Source of the DNA: Rheum nobile
Lineage: Eukaryota; Streptophyta; Magnoliopsida; Caryophyllales; Polygonaceae
Direction of reading: 5' to 3'
Length of the DNA: 64,000 nt
Assembly: GCA_027886185.1 (NCBI GenBank)
Contig: WOAB01000041.1
Coordinates: 3,038,001 to 3,102,000, forward strand
The notes below the pieces were generated by a model. The model worked only from the letters and a program-made list of their open reading frames with translations, searched no databases and was not told the DNA's origin. How positions within the stretch are numbered: the first letter of the stretch is position 1; each line of letters begins with the position of its first letter. Positions 54,079 through 64,000 of this stretch are shown here, piece by piece. The position numbers and the translations under genes are program-made.

Positions 54079-54290
54079 TGTTGGGGTCACATGTGATCTA
54101 CTGCATCTCAAACCTCCACTGGTACCCAACACATATTCACGAGGCTTTTGATACAGGACTTTATAAGACGTCTTCCAACTCAGTACCACCACTGGCGGAC
54201 GCAGGATTGATCGGAAGGGGGGCGGAAGTGCGTAGTTTAGAGCCCCTCGATCTATCATTTTTATTATCAATATTTGACCTATTCGGATTA
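54079..54290 (+). other. Truncated TRIM LTR, copia RT scrap and a DNA-transposon-like end
   Basis: 54079-54096 is the start of a TRIM LTR. 54103-54127 reads ASQTSTGT, the same RT motif as in the minus copia remnant at 44000-44030. CACTGGCGGACGCAGG at 54188 resembles terminal sequence of some plant DNA transposons. All three are short and uncertain. Confidence 0.4.
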
Positions 54291-54753
54291 TTTTAAGACA
54301 ATATATTTAAGTATTATTGGCATCATCCAACCATAAAAAAATCCATAAACTAAATATAAAAAAATAATTGTAATTAATATCAAATTTAATCCAATAAAAA
54401 ACTTTTAAAAAAATTTATAAAAAAAATTGGGCTTTTAAAATATAATAACATACTAGACTTTAAATTAATAAAAAAAGTATTTAATACTAGTAAAAACGTT
54501 TGTAGATTGAAGGTTACAAATTCAAATTCATCTCTCCCGTATGATATAAGTGTCTATATCAACATTAGCAAATGTTATATTCGTTCGTTTTTAGATTATA
54601 GCAAATGTTCTTGGTTTAATAAAATTAATGTTTCACCATATATTTAGATTGGGCCAAAGGCTTTGACCCAATATCATGTTACAGCCCAACAAAGGGAAGT
54701 AGGGTGAGCCAGAGCCTGGAGAAAAGACTGCTTCTTGTTTAAATCTATATATA
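54291..54753. other. AT-rich intergenic DNA
   Basis: No gene or element is recognised. Confidence 0.5.
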
Positions 54754-55144
54754 TTTAAAAGTTAGTATTCTAGGTCATTGAATGCTAACTTTTAAATATG
54801 AATTAGTTTTTTTTTTTCATTTCATGCCTTATTTATTTATCATAAAATTTAAACAGTTTCTCAAATCCAAAAAGTAGTAGAGTGACAATTTCATATATTA
54901 ATAATCTATAATTGTCTATATAATATACAAAGTTTTTGATTCACAATTATATACAATTACTACATATTAATCAATTAAAAAGTCCTCATTTTCATATCGT
55001 TGTATAATTCTTATATCTCCACGTCAAATTTTCAACATAGTTCAATTTATATTTCTATTAAGCATGAAAAATAACCATCTATATATTCATTACTATATAT
55101 ATTTAAAAGTTAGCATTCTAGATCATAGAATGCTAACTTTTAAA
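54754..55144. repeat. Two near-identical palindromes about 350 bp apart
   Basis: At 55102-55144, 19 bp arms (TTTAAAAGTTAGCATTCTA and its reverse complement) flank GATCA without a mismatch. At 54754-54796 the same palindrome is present with a few changes. They may be the ends of a small element of about 390 bp. Confidence 0.75.
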
Positions 55145-57133
55145 GACAAAATCAAAGGCTTAAATAGGCCTAAAGTTATAGTTTGCCTATAGGATTAGTT
55201 TATCACCCTTAGTATATAAGATATATAAAATATGTTAGATTTTCCGATCGGTTTTTACTATAGGGTTTATAAACCAATATAAAATACATAAGTATAATTA
55301 TAGGCTACTTTGTAATTTAAGTAATTAATTTTTCTTTGTTTATTTTAATATACCATAGCATAATTATGTGTATATATAAAATGAGCACTATTTGTAAGTA
55401 ATTATTCCCTCCCCTCATACACTTTTTTCAGCTAAATCTTGTCTCTACGTACGGACTACTCTTTAGGTTATGACTCATTTTCTAACCTAAATCTCAATTA
55501 GTGATAGTTATTACATACTATATACGTTATATTTTGCTCTCATTTACTCCTATTTTAATATTATCCAATTACTACACGTAACTCTCGTATTTAGTACACA
55601 ATGAATGGTTGGAAACAAATTATAGTCAAAATGTCTAAACGATTATATGTCAAAATGACTTCACTTTTCAAGTAACATTTTCATCTATAAAAGGGCGAAA
55701 ACGATGGTATTCTGTTCATTTGCTCTGGGCATCCATCATCTCATTCTTCTACATGGAAATTAGCTTTAGAAAGCCATATAGTGAAGCTTGAGAGATAGTG
55801 GGCAACACCTTAAAAAGACATGGTCATTGAAGTAAGCATAATTATTAAGTTAAAGATGTGAATGAGGATTCTCGATTGTCAATGATGCAAGTATATATCC
55901 ACCTCACGGTAAACTATCATTGATTATATGTATTTGGATATCTTTTATAGTCTACAATACTTACATATATTGGTTTAAATTTATTAATATAATTGTCTTT
56001 TGATCGAGATAGGTTAATTTTATGTGAAGATGTCAGAGAATTGGATAATCTAATAGCACTATTGAGACATCGATTGTTTACATCATGCACCAGTAGCTTT
56101 CACTAGAAGGAGGACAAAGACAATCGATTGAGGACGACTGACTGTTAGTAAAAAATAAAGCAAACTATTTTATGGATGATGTAAACCCTTCAAACTATTG
56201 GTAGCATAAATTCAATTAGGTTTGTATTTTTTGTTTCTTTTTTGTACTAAATCATTTTAGGTAAGTGTGTTGTTATTTTGGTTAAGGATGATTTTTATTA
56301 TTATATTTTATACATATTCATTTTATACTCATCATGTATATATACTAAATTTGGCCTCATTGGTGTTGGTCTAGATGAATTAATCAAGGATGGAAGCCGA
56401 AATAATAGACAGTACTCACTCTCACATATGAAATGTACAAGGAAAAAGTTATGAATTATAATTTCGCTAAGAAAAGTAAGCAAGTACCGATAAAATAACT
56501 AATGTACTTTTATATAAAATGTAACAAGGTTTAAGAAAATGCAGAGTCGTCATTTATATATATTACTCCGTATTTAATAAGACTAGAAATTAATGACTAA
56601 TATATTCTAATTAAAATGATATTAATGTCTAGGAATATGTAAAGTCAACGTGACTAATAAAACGATATATATTCCAGACCAAATAAATAAAATGATATAT
56701 TAATGAATATTAATAACTAAAGCATAACAAAAAAGACATTATTAAAATACAATAAATTTGTAAGATAAAGGCAAAAAATTATAAATGTGGAGGATAGCGG
56801 AGTATGTAAGAAATGAGAGTTGTTGTAACAAGTTTCTTACAAATACTCGAGTTCAAGCATAACATATAATTAGATATGCATTTCTAAAATATTTTCCAAA
56901 TGTTTTCAAAGGAAAAAACACATCCTTATAAAAAACAACTACCACCTTAATTCAAAATTTAAACTGAACTTCTGACCAAAATAAATAAATAAAATTGTAC
57001 TTCGTACAATCATAGCATTTCATACCTAAAATACTTAGATATTACATTTTTTTGTCAAGACTTAGATTTTACATTTAAATACATATCAAATAATATATCG
57101 TCTAAGATAAAACATGAAACAACAATCCATATA
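55145..57133. other. AT-rich intergenic DNA
   Basis: No gene is recognised. CTATAAAAGG near 55687 followed by a C/T-rich stretch resembles a TATA box and start region, but no open frame follows. It may be LTR or gene debris. Confidence 0.45.
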
Positions 57134-57556
57134 TTAGAAACTCAAACTCAAATTTAAAACTTTATCAAAATGTACCATATGATCTGACACCCCGGTATCA
57201 ACAATCCAGTTAAGACCAGAAGAAACAATTAAAGAAGAAGCAACAAAATTACCAACAAAGTTGCCTCGAGAACTCTCTCCAATGCCTTTTCCTTTGAAAG
57301 CCTTAATAACCTTCTGAAATACAATATTCACGTGAACAAAATCAAATGTTGCTCCCTTGTTGTTTGAATCCTCAAAATCCATAGGAGATTTTGAACTTTC
57401 AGCAACATTAGCAACTCCCCTAAATCCTTTCTTTTCTTTGAAGCATTGTTTCACGAGATGACCACGTTGGGTGCAATGAGTGCACATACACTCAAGTTTT
57501 GCTTTTTTGTAGTCTTCTTCAGACATCCACTGTCCTCGCTGCCTATTGGCAACCAT
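57134..57556 (-). pseudogene. Copia gag-protease fragment
   Basis: On the minus strand, a zinc knuckle CTHCTQRGHLVKQC is followed after about 85 residues by the protease start WIVDTGVSDHMVHF (usually DSGAS or DTGAS). It ends soon after. An isolated fragment without LTRs. Confidence 0.85.
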
Positions 57557-57786
57557 AACACTCGATTATTGGTTGAATCCAGTAGAACTAGTTACTATTT
57601 TCAAGCGGTTAGATTTTGTAGATCCATTAAAATTGAGTTTGAACCAGTTAAGGCGAGGTTTTTTTTCCAAATATTATTATTTCTAAGCATGCGTTTCTTG
57701 TTTCTGACGTAATTAGGTTTTATAAGGTTGTGTCATTCATTATACTGCATGAAGGATACCTCCCCAATGTTTTGTTGATCAATATT
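57557..57786. other. Spacer, probably LINE 3' region
   Basis: No gene; follows the LINE fragment on the minus strand. No poly-A tail is evident. Confidence 0.35.
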
Positions 57787-58233
57787 CTATTGATTCCTAA
57801 AAAGATAATTATTTCTAACTCTCCAAATATTCCACCATACGGAGAGATTGAGAACTATGTTGCAATTATTGGAGGTGAATAGTTTAATATTAGTATTAAA
57901 GTCCTCACTAGAGCAGAATGTAAAATTAGTTTCCAATTTATGTTCAAGCTTTGCAAATATAGAAATTATGTGTTTACAATTAAAGAAAATATGGTTTGTA
58001 TCTTCATCTTCTTGGTTACAAATGAAGCATTGTGATGAGACTCGATTGTAGTGTCGATTAAGTCTTTTTGTAGTAGGGAGAAAGTCAGAGAGAACTTTCC
58101 ACACAAAGTTTTGTATTTTTGATTGTATGTTCCTCTTCCATATCCAAGAAAAGTCTTTAATGTCTTGATTTTGTTGACAACTGATCATTTTTGTGGCCGA
58201 TTTAATGTTGAAGTAATTGTCAGGAGAGAGCAA
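57787..58233 (-). pseudogene. LINE (non-LTR) ORF2 C-terminal fragment, zf-RVT domain
   Basis: The minus-strand translation has the pattern of the zinc-binding domain after LINE reverse transcriptase: FSWIWKRNIQSKIQNFVWKV, LPTTKRLNRHYNRVSSQCFI, CNQEDEDTNHIFFNCK. The RT itself is absent. Confidence 0.88.
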
Positions 58234-58489
58234 CTAAATCAATTTATTATCTAATTTTTTTTTTAATTTAGTCAAAATATATTTATTTATTTTTGAAAAT
58301 TTTCAAAAATTGGGTGTTTTTTTATTAAAAAATAGTAAAAAAGTTATGATTTTAAAACAGGACATAAAAATGTGTTATTTACGAAAATGTTCCTTTTTAA
58401 TGTAAAAACGATGTACAGCAGACAAGTGAGATTTTTTTGTAAGACTGGTCGTTGGAATTCCAGCTTTAACAATTTGCTGATGTAAAGAA
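58234..58489. other. AT-rich intergenic DNA upstream of the SR gene
   Basis: Homopolymer-rich; nothing recognised. Confidence 0.4.
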
Positions 58490-59397
58490 ACCCTACTTAC
58501 AAAACGACGTCGCTTCAAGCTTCTTGCCCTCCTTTAGGGTTATGATATTTTAGTTCACAATCGAAACCCTCGTTGTGCGGGTGTTCATCGGACGTCGCGA
58601 ATCATAGAGTGAAGGTACTTCTCTTTCTCTGCTGCTTTGGTTCAGATCTGACCTTTTTATCGCTCTGATTTTGTACTTGCTCATTTTCTTCTCAGCTAGC
58701 ACTATTGCACCGTACCTGTTTAATTATGCTTCTTTGTTTTGTTAGCTGTATATACTGAGTTTGGATAATTTGCAAGCCATGTGGAATTGGTCTTTGATTT
58801 TATAACTACTCGTTTTCTCATCTTTAGTCAGATCCAGGTCATGGAATTCGGACTTGATTTTAACCTCGGACCAATTTGAATTTTATTGAAGTGCAAAGTG
58901 TCTTTGAAATTGGGCGGCTGAAATTAGGATTTTATTAATATGTGTCCGGTGCGTTAGCTGTGGAATATGGATGAAAGTTTTGAAGTTAAGCTTATCCAGA
59001 ATTTAGGTTGTATGACTGCTCCTTGATTTTTTTTTTCTTTCAGTTTTACAAAAATTGTATTTGTGATTAAATTATTTTCATCTTTCCGTCAGTTCAATGT
59101 AGTATTGACTAATGAGTTTTAAGTTAGCTTGACTTGCTCTATGTCAATGTGATTTTTGGGTTATTGACATGAACGGATTTTGATTGATATGCAAGTGATG
59201 TTCTGATTTTGCTACTTGTACAACAATAGCTTGTTATATTGCCTTTTGTTGTCATACTTCCATCTTTTTTCGTCTTCATCGTTTTCTCTTGTGTTTTGGG
59301 CCTTTGGCAAGTGAATCATTTCTATGCTACTACTTTTTCTGTTTCAGGGACGTTCGAGTAGAGTTCGTACATTGCTTGAGCTCACTATTCCCCGAGA
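58490..59397 (+). promoter_or_regulatory. Promoter-proximal region and 5' untranslated exons of the SR gene
   Basis: Telo-box-like AAACCCT occurs at about 58487 and 58564 and as its complement (AGGGTT) near 58536. GACGTC cores (bZIP-type sites) lie at about 58505 and 58591. A 5' UTR intron fits 58615-59347 (GAAG|GTACTT to TTTCAG|GGACG). ATG is at 59398. Telo boxes are common in plant genes of the translation and RNA machinery. The transcription start was not determined. Confidence 0.6.
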
Positions 59398-61944
59398 ATG
59401 AGGCCCCTATTCTGTGGAAACCTGGACTATGATGTTCGCCAATCTGAGCTCGAGCGGCTTTTCAGAAAGTATGGGAAGGTGGAAAGGATAGATATGAAAT
59501 CTGGTAAGTATCTCTTTGCATCATTGTAAATGTAAAAAGCACATAAAGTTTTCCCTAATATGCTACTTTGTCAATGCTTGCTTCACTTCACAATCAGGCA
59601 ATAATACTATTGCCTTTTTATCATAGTCCATGATTTGATCTTGCTGGACCACCATAGGTTGCCAGCTTCTAGCAATAGTTTTCCCTGCTACATCCTCTCC
59701 CACAAAGGAAAATAAAAAAAGGGCACTTGTCACAGCTGATGATATGCATTATACTTTATATCATGAATCCTTTAGCTGCTGCTTGCAGACACTATTTAAC
59801 CACGTTCTGGATATATGCACCATACTAAAATCCGGTGTTTTGGGGAACTTGTAAAAAGTGTTTCTCCAGAACCAGAAGGCTGGAGTAGATATGAATTGCT
59901 ACACATTGTTGTTACCAGTCAGAACTGCATCTTTTTCAATCACATTTCCAGCAGTTTAATGATCTTCATCAATTGCACAACCACCTCTTTCATCACATGG
60001 GAGTAAGGGCCTACATTTCTGCATCCTTCAACGGTATCAGAATTATAGTCTCTACAGGGCACGTGGCATGGTCTCCGTTTAGGTCACATTGTTCTGGATC
60101 TCTATGAGAAACACCATTACAAGAATGGCGTTGGAAAGAAGAGATGCTGAACTCTCATTTGGTGGATGGAATCGTAAGTGCTGTGGGCCTGTAAGTGACT
60201 AAGTGCAGGGAACTTTTTATGTCTATTGGCTCTGTGCTGGAGTTTTGGATCGTGGAAATTGGCAAATCTTGTTGTACCCTACGGCCTACGGGCTTCAGCT
60301 GTCAGATTGATTTGAAGTGGCAATTGTGTTTTGTAATTTTTTAATATAATAAGTCGATAGATTTGACTGCTCAACTGCAAATGAGGAATACACCCCATGA
60401 TAGGTGGTTCTTAAAGCTGTTTTTTGGATAGATGTTTATGTTACTATCCACAAGGACATGCGAGTACTTATTTTTCAAGCTTAGATCCCTGTACTCAGGA
60501 ATTTCTTTGGTGCAGGAAATTTTGGAACATCCATGCTTTTCTTGGATGGATGCGCTTCTATCCATTCTTTCCTGGCTTGTGCCAACGCATCATCTTCTTA
60601 TGTTTTCCAGACGAACCAATCTGATCAGCATGGAACCATCATATCCTGAGACACTCATTCCTTTTCATTTCCCATGACTTTTCCCCAGTCTTGAGTTCCT
60701 GACATGTTACATCAATAAATTCATGATGGTATCGCATTCAATGACAGGTGTTGTGTTCACTCCTGGTAGTTTTTTCTCCTTTTCTTAAAAAGAAATGCTT
60801 CGACCAGTTGGGGGTCTCATATATTGTATCTTCTGTAAGATAACTGACGAAAATTTTGCAACTATGCTTACAGAAGTAAATTATCCTCCACTTGTTCCTT
60901 ACCATCATGAATTCGTAGGATTTGCTTTTGTCTACATGGAAGATGAGCGAGATGCTGAGGATGCTATCAGAAGGCTTGACCGCATTGAATTTGGCAGAAA
61001 GGGACGGCGTCTGCGTGTTGAATGGACTAAGGTATGAGAGGGTTTACTTAGCATTAGCATCTGTATATGCTTTATGGTATTTGTAATTACTTTGTTTATC
61101 TATGTAATTCATAAAGTACTATTTTTCCTGCAAATTTTTTTAAATTATGTTACATTAAACTGCAGCAAGAACGCGAGAGTCGAAGGGCTGGTGATGTTGG
61201 TGGAAAAAGATCTTCTGGGAATACGAAACCTTCAAAGACCTTGTTTGTGATCAACTTTGATCCAATCAATACTAGGTCCAGGGATCTTGAAAGGCACTTT
61301 GAACCATATGGCAAAATTGCCAATGTAAGAGTCAGGAGAAACTTTGCATTCATTCAATATGAATCTGAGGATGATGCCACTAAGGCACTAGAAGCAACAA
61401 ATATGAGGTTAGATACTTGTGTTCTTACTTTTTTTTTTAATTATCATCCAATCTGTGGAAGTCAAGTTTTGCATCTAACTCTACTCTATTCTAATCTGTA
61501 GCAAGCTTATGGACCGGGTCATATCAGTGGAATATTCAATTCGTGATGAAGACGACAGAAGAAATGGGTATAGCCCCGACAGGAGAGGGGGGCGTGGTGC
61601 CTCTCCTAACAGAGGCTATGATCGTAGGAGGTCTCCAAGCCCTTACCGAAGGGAGAGGGGTAGCCCAGACTACGGTTATAGAAGAGAAAGGGAGAGCCCT
61701 GACTACGGTCATGGACCAAACGCCAACTCCAAATCTGAAAGAAAAGGTAGCCCGGGTTATGCTCGTGATGCAAGCCCCGCTAGTGGGAGAAGTTACAGGT
61801 CTGTTTAATCCTATACCCTTCGTTTTATGTCTACATATTACGGTCGCTGGTTGTATTGTGTGTTCATCCCTGACACGTATACTTTTTAATGTGCGCAGTC
61901 GTTCACCCCCGCCACCCCGCGAGAGATCGAGGTCAAGATCTTGA
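59398..61944 (+). CDS. RS40: SR splicing factor of the plant-specific RS subfamily (RS40/RS41/RS31-like), 267 aa, five exons
   Basis: Coding exons 59398-59503, 60919-61031, 61166-61407, 61502-61798 and 61899-61944 join in frame (804 nt) with GT-AG introns. The start MRPLFCGNLDYDVRQSELER matches the family. RRM1 has RNP2 LFCGNL and RNP1 GFAFVYME; RRM2 has LFVINF and RNFAFIQY. The RS region follows (DRRRSPSPYRRERGSPDYGY and similar, ending RSPPPPRERSRSRS). It is close to RS40 (EDAIRRLDRIEFGRKGRRLR), but the RS tail is shorter than in Arabidopsis RS40. The family acts in splice-site choice in nuclear speckles. The 1,415 nt intron between the RRM1 halves holds a likely poison exon. It appears functional. 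Confidence 0.93.
60058..60173 (+). other. Candidate poison cassette exon in the long RRM1 intron
   Basis: A strong acceptor (TCTCTACAG, ends 60057) and donor GTAAGTG (60174) define a 116 nt exon; a second GTAAGTG at 60191 gives a 133 nt form. Joined to exon 1 in phase 1 it reads 16 codons and then TGA at 60105-60107. Inclusion would give a truncated product and probably nonsense-mediated decay, as known for SR autoregulation. No RNA evidence here. Confidence 0.6.
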
Positions 61945-62620
61945 GTAGCTGAGAGAAGATTGCTTTGTGATGCACTGCTGCTGTCTTATGTGAGATTAGT
62001 TCTGGAGACATTTTCTGTTTTCATTCATACCTTTGGATGGTTAAATTATGTTTTTCTGTATAAATGTTGGGTAGCAACTCATGGATTTATTGAGACTCTT
62101 GTTGGAGTGTTTGATGAATTTGGCAACGTAGATTTGATTCTCTTCTGCTTATGACGGGTTCATGGAACTCGAATCTCAACTCAATTATGAAGTTTCAGTT
62201 TCTCTGCCTGGATAAATCTTTGCCGGTGTTTGCAATCTTTGTCTTGTACATTGCAAGGTCAGGAGGGTTAAACCGCTGTGAAGCTCTTCTCTCAATGATG
62301 AGCTCTGAACTACAACTTATTGCTTGTTTGAGGCTTCCGCTCTGTTTGGAATAAGGATTGATTCAATCTGACCATGTATATTGTATACTCAATCACGGAG
62401 TGATAAAAAAAAATCAAGCTAACTCGATTCGAGTTGAGTTGTCTGTGAACAGTAGTGACATTATGAATCGTTTTCATTCTCACCTGAAAATGAAATCAAC
62501 TTTAGTTAACAAAAATTACAGACTGGTGTTTTATATCCACAATAAATAAATTTTGGGTCCTCAGGAATTGTCGAATAGGTCAAGAAATTGAACAATTGAG
62601 AGAACCAAATTTGGGAATTC
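61945..62620 (+). other. 3' untranslated region of the SR gene and spacer
   Basis: No other gene is seen. The transcript probably ends before about 62400; AATAAATAAAT at 62542-62552 is a poor poly-A signal candidate because it is close to the LTR. Confidence 0.5.
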
Positions 62621-62902
62621 TGTCATTCTTGTCATCATAGTTTGGAAGACTCGTGGGATCTTAAAAGACTTTGGAAGACTGCTTTCTTATCTACATGTGT
62701 TAGACGCCTTTAGCCTTTGGTGAGGCATCATGTGCCTAGCACGTGGCTTGTCCCCACTATATATGTTTGTTGCCTCTGTCTGTAAACAATTAAGAAAAGT
62801 GCCTACAGCACAGTAAAACCTTTTGCCCCTTTTTCGTCTTCTCCGAGCTTTAGCAGACGACCATTCTTCTCTTCCATCTTTCTGCTTTCGCTTAAGTTAA
62901 CA
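62621..62902 (+). repeat. 5' LTR of a copia element
   Basis: It ends AAGTTAACA directly before the primer-binding site TGGTATCAGAGCAC (62903-62916). The start TGTCATTCTTGTC at 62621 is inferred from the TG...CA rule; the 3' LTR is outside the window. CTATATATG near 62757 is a TATA-box candidate. Confidence 0.7.
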
Positions 62903-62990
62903 TGGTATCAGAGCACACGCTCTAGATCCTACCTTTCTTCATCAGATTCTCTGTTTTTCCCTCTTTTTTTGAGCTCGGTTTTGCCCTCCC

Positions 62991-64000
62991 ATGTCAACTC
63001 GAGAGAAACAGCCAGGGAGTGACCATAATGACCCCTTGCACCTTCTTTCTAGTGATCATCCATGCCTATCACTGGTACCTGAAGTGTTTGATGGACAAAA
63101 TTTTGGAGAGTGGAGGATTTCAATGAAGATCGCTCTCTCTGCGAAGAATAAAACCTGCTTTATCTCAGGTTTCCTTGCTCGACCTGAGAAGACAAATGTG
63201 AGTTTTGATCGTTGGGAGAGATGCAACAATATGGTCCGTTCATGGCTGTTGAATGGACTAAGCAAGGAGATAAGGAGGAGTGTTCTGTACACGGAAACAG
63301 CACAGGGGATTTGGGAGGAGCTCGGAATTCGTTTCGGGCAGCTCAGCGGTGCACAGTTGTATTCGGTGAAGAAGGAGCTCAACGGCCTTGCACAAGGTTC
63401 AGATTCTGTTTCAAGCTATTATACCAAAATGAAAACATTGTGGGATGAACTTAGCAGCTTGCGAGGGTTGCCTTTGTGCACCTGTGGAGTGTTGAAAGAC
63501 TATATTAAACTTGAAGACGATGAACGTCTTGTGCATTTTCTTATGGGACTAAACAATGCTTATACCACCATAAGAGAGACTATTCTCATGATGAAGCCCT
63601 TGCCGAGTGTTGCCCACACATACTCCTTGATTCTGCAAGAAGAAAAGCAAAGAGAAATTAAGAGTGACTCACAGATTCATGGAGAGTCTGCATCCATGAA
63701 TGTTGTAGCCAAGCAAGGGACTAGTCTCCCGAGAGGCTCCTCATCCCAACAGAAAAGGGAAGTGGTGAGCGTAAGCCTCTTTTTTGTTCCAACTGCAAGA
63801 AGACCAACCATCCAGTTGACAGATGCTACTTCCTTCATGGTTTTCCTGAAAAGTACCAAGACAGGAACAAAGGCAAGGCTGCAGATAACAATTTTGCTGG
63901 CTCAGCTAAGACAGAATATGGAGAAAGTGCAACTGAGCTCACACATGAACAGATACACAAGCTTCTCAGCTTACTGGATGTGAAGAAAGCAAGAGAGCCA
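62991..64000 (+). pseudogene. Copia gag, nearly intact, one frameshift, runs off the window
   Basis: MSTREKQPGSDHNDPLHLLS begins a copia gag: YFDGQ-type block LVPEVFDGQNFGEWRISMKI, WEELGIRFGQLSGAQLYSVK, MKTLWDELSSLRGLPLCTCG, LVHFLMGLNNAYTTIRETIL. Near 63757 a run of three Gs (AAAAGGGAAG) has probably lost one G; in the +1 frame the zinc knuckle CSNCKKTNHPVDRC and on to LLSLLDVKKAREP are open to the end. The frame lost at the G-run could be a sequencing error or a real mutation. Confidence 0.88.

Noticed and set aside
45392..54079. AGAT as the target-site duplication of the TRIM/copia chimera
   Set aside because: AGAT also ends the polypurine tract that precedes any TRIM LTR, and a truncated LTR start follows on the right. 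It is therefore not independent evidence.
55680..55830. Promoter and first exon of an unknown gene (TATAAAAGG)
   Set aside because: No open frame, splice pattern or family match follows; kept only as a remark.
1..64000. tRNA, rRNA or organelle-derived segments
   Set aside because: None was recognised on reading; the tRNA-like matches are primer-binding sites of LTR elements.

Overview
The window is plant nuclear DNA, most likely from a eudicot. It carries two spliced host genes of plant-specific families (an F-box/PP2-A13-like gene and an RS40-type SR splicing-factor gene) and plant transposable-element lineages: Tat and Tekay Ty3/gypsy, SIRE-like and other Ty1/copia, CACTA, PIF/Harbinger, TRIM, LINE and SINE. 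The species cannot be named from the sequence. At least four fifths of the window is transposon or transposon debris.

Layout. 1-15673: a copia remnant holds a CACTA element (1086-15512, TSD CAT), which in turn holds a Tat-type gypsy element (4319-14376, TSD ATAGT). The Tat gag-pol has seven in-frame stops and no frameshift, but an antisense four-exon gene in its 3' part (11468-13398, minus) is open throughout. 16114-24645: a minus-strand LTR element (TSD GGTAA) that has a SIRE-like gag and a 'putative plant transposon' ORF but no pol; its gag is split by a 1.4 kb solo LTR. 25271-27413: gypsy leader debris and two minisatellite arrays (about 38 bp and 41 bp). 27419-37629: a minus-strand Tekay chromovirus (TSD CATAC) with 2.4 kb LTRs and a chromodomain. 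37635-39860: palindromic repeats, a foldback element and AT-rich DNA. 40087-41690: the PP2-A13-like F-box gene, with a SINE (19 bp TSD) 130 bp downstream. 43266-44790: a minus-strand copia remnant. 44794-54074: a TRIM cluster that includes a chimera in which a copia body and copia LTR sit between a TRIM 5' LTR and a TRIM internal domain plus 3' LTR. A PIF/Harbinger element (46673-52300, TSD TAA) sits inside the chimera, and a second related solo LTR (TSD GGGAC) sits inside the Harbinger transposase. 54075-58233: AT-rich DNA with palindromes and copia and LINE fragments. 58490-62370: the RS40-like SR gene with a probable poison exon in its long intron. 62621-64000: the 5' LTR and gag of a fairly intact copia element that runs off the window.

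The host genes have no operon-like link. The main biology is nested insertion history, which target-site duplications and repaired reading frames document step by step, and three non-standard retroelement structures: the antisense spliced ORF, the gag-only element with an extra ORF, and the TRIM/copia chimera joined at the primer-binding site.
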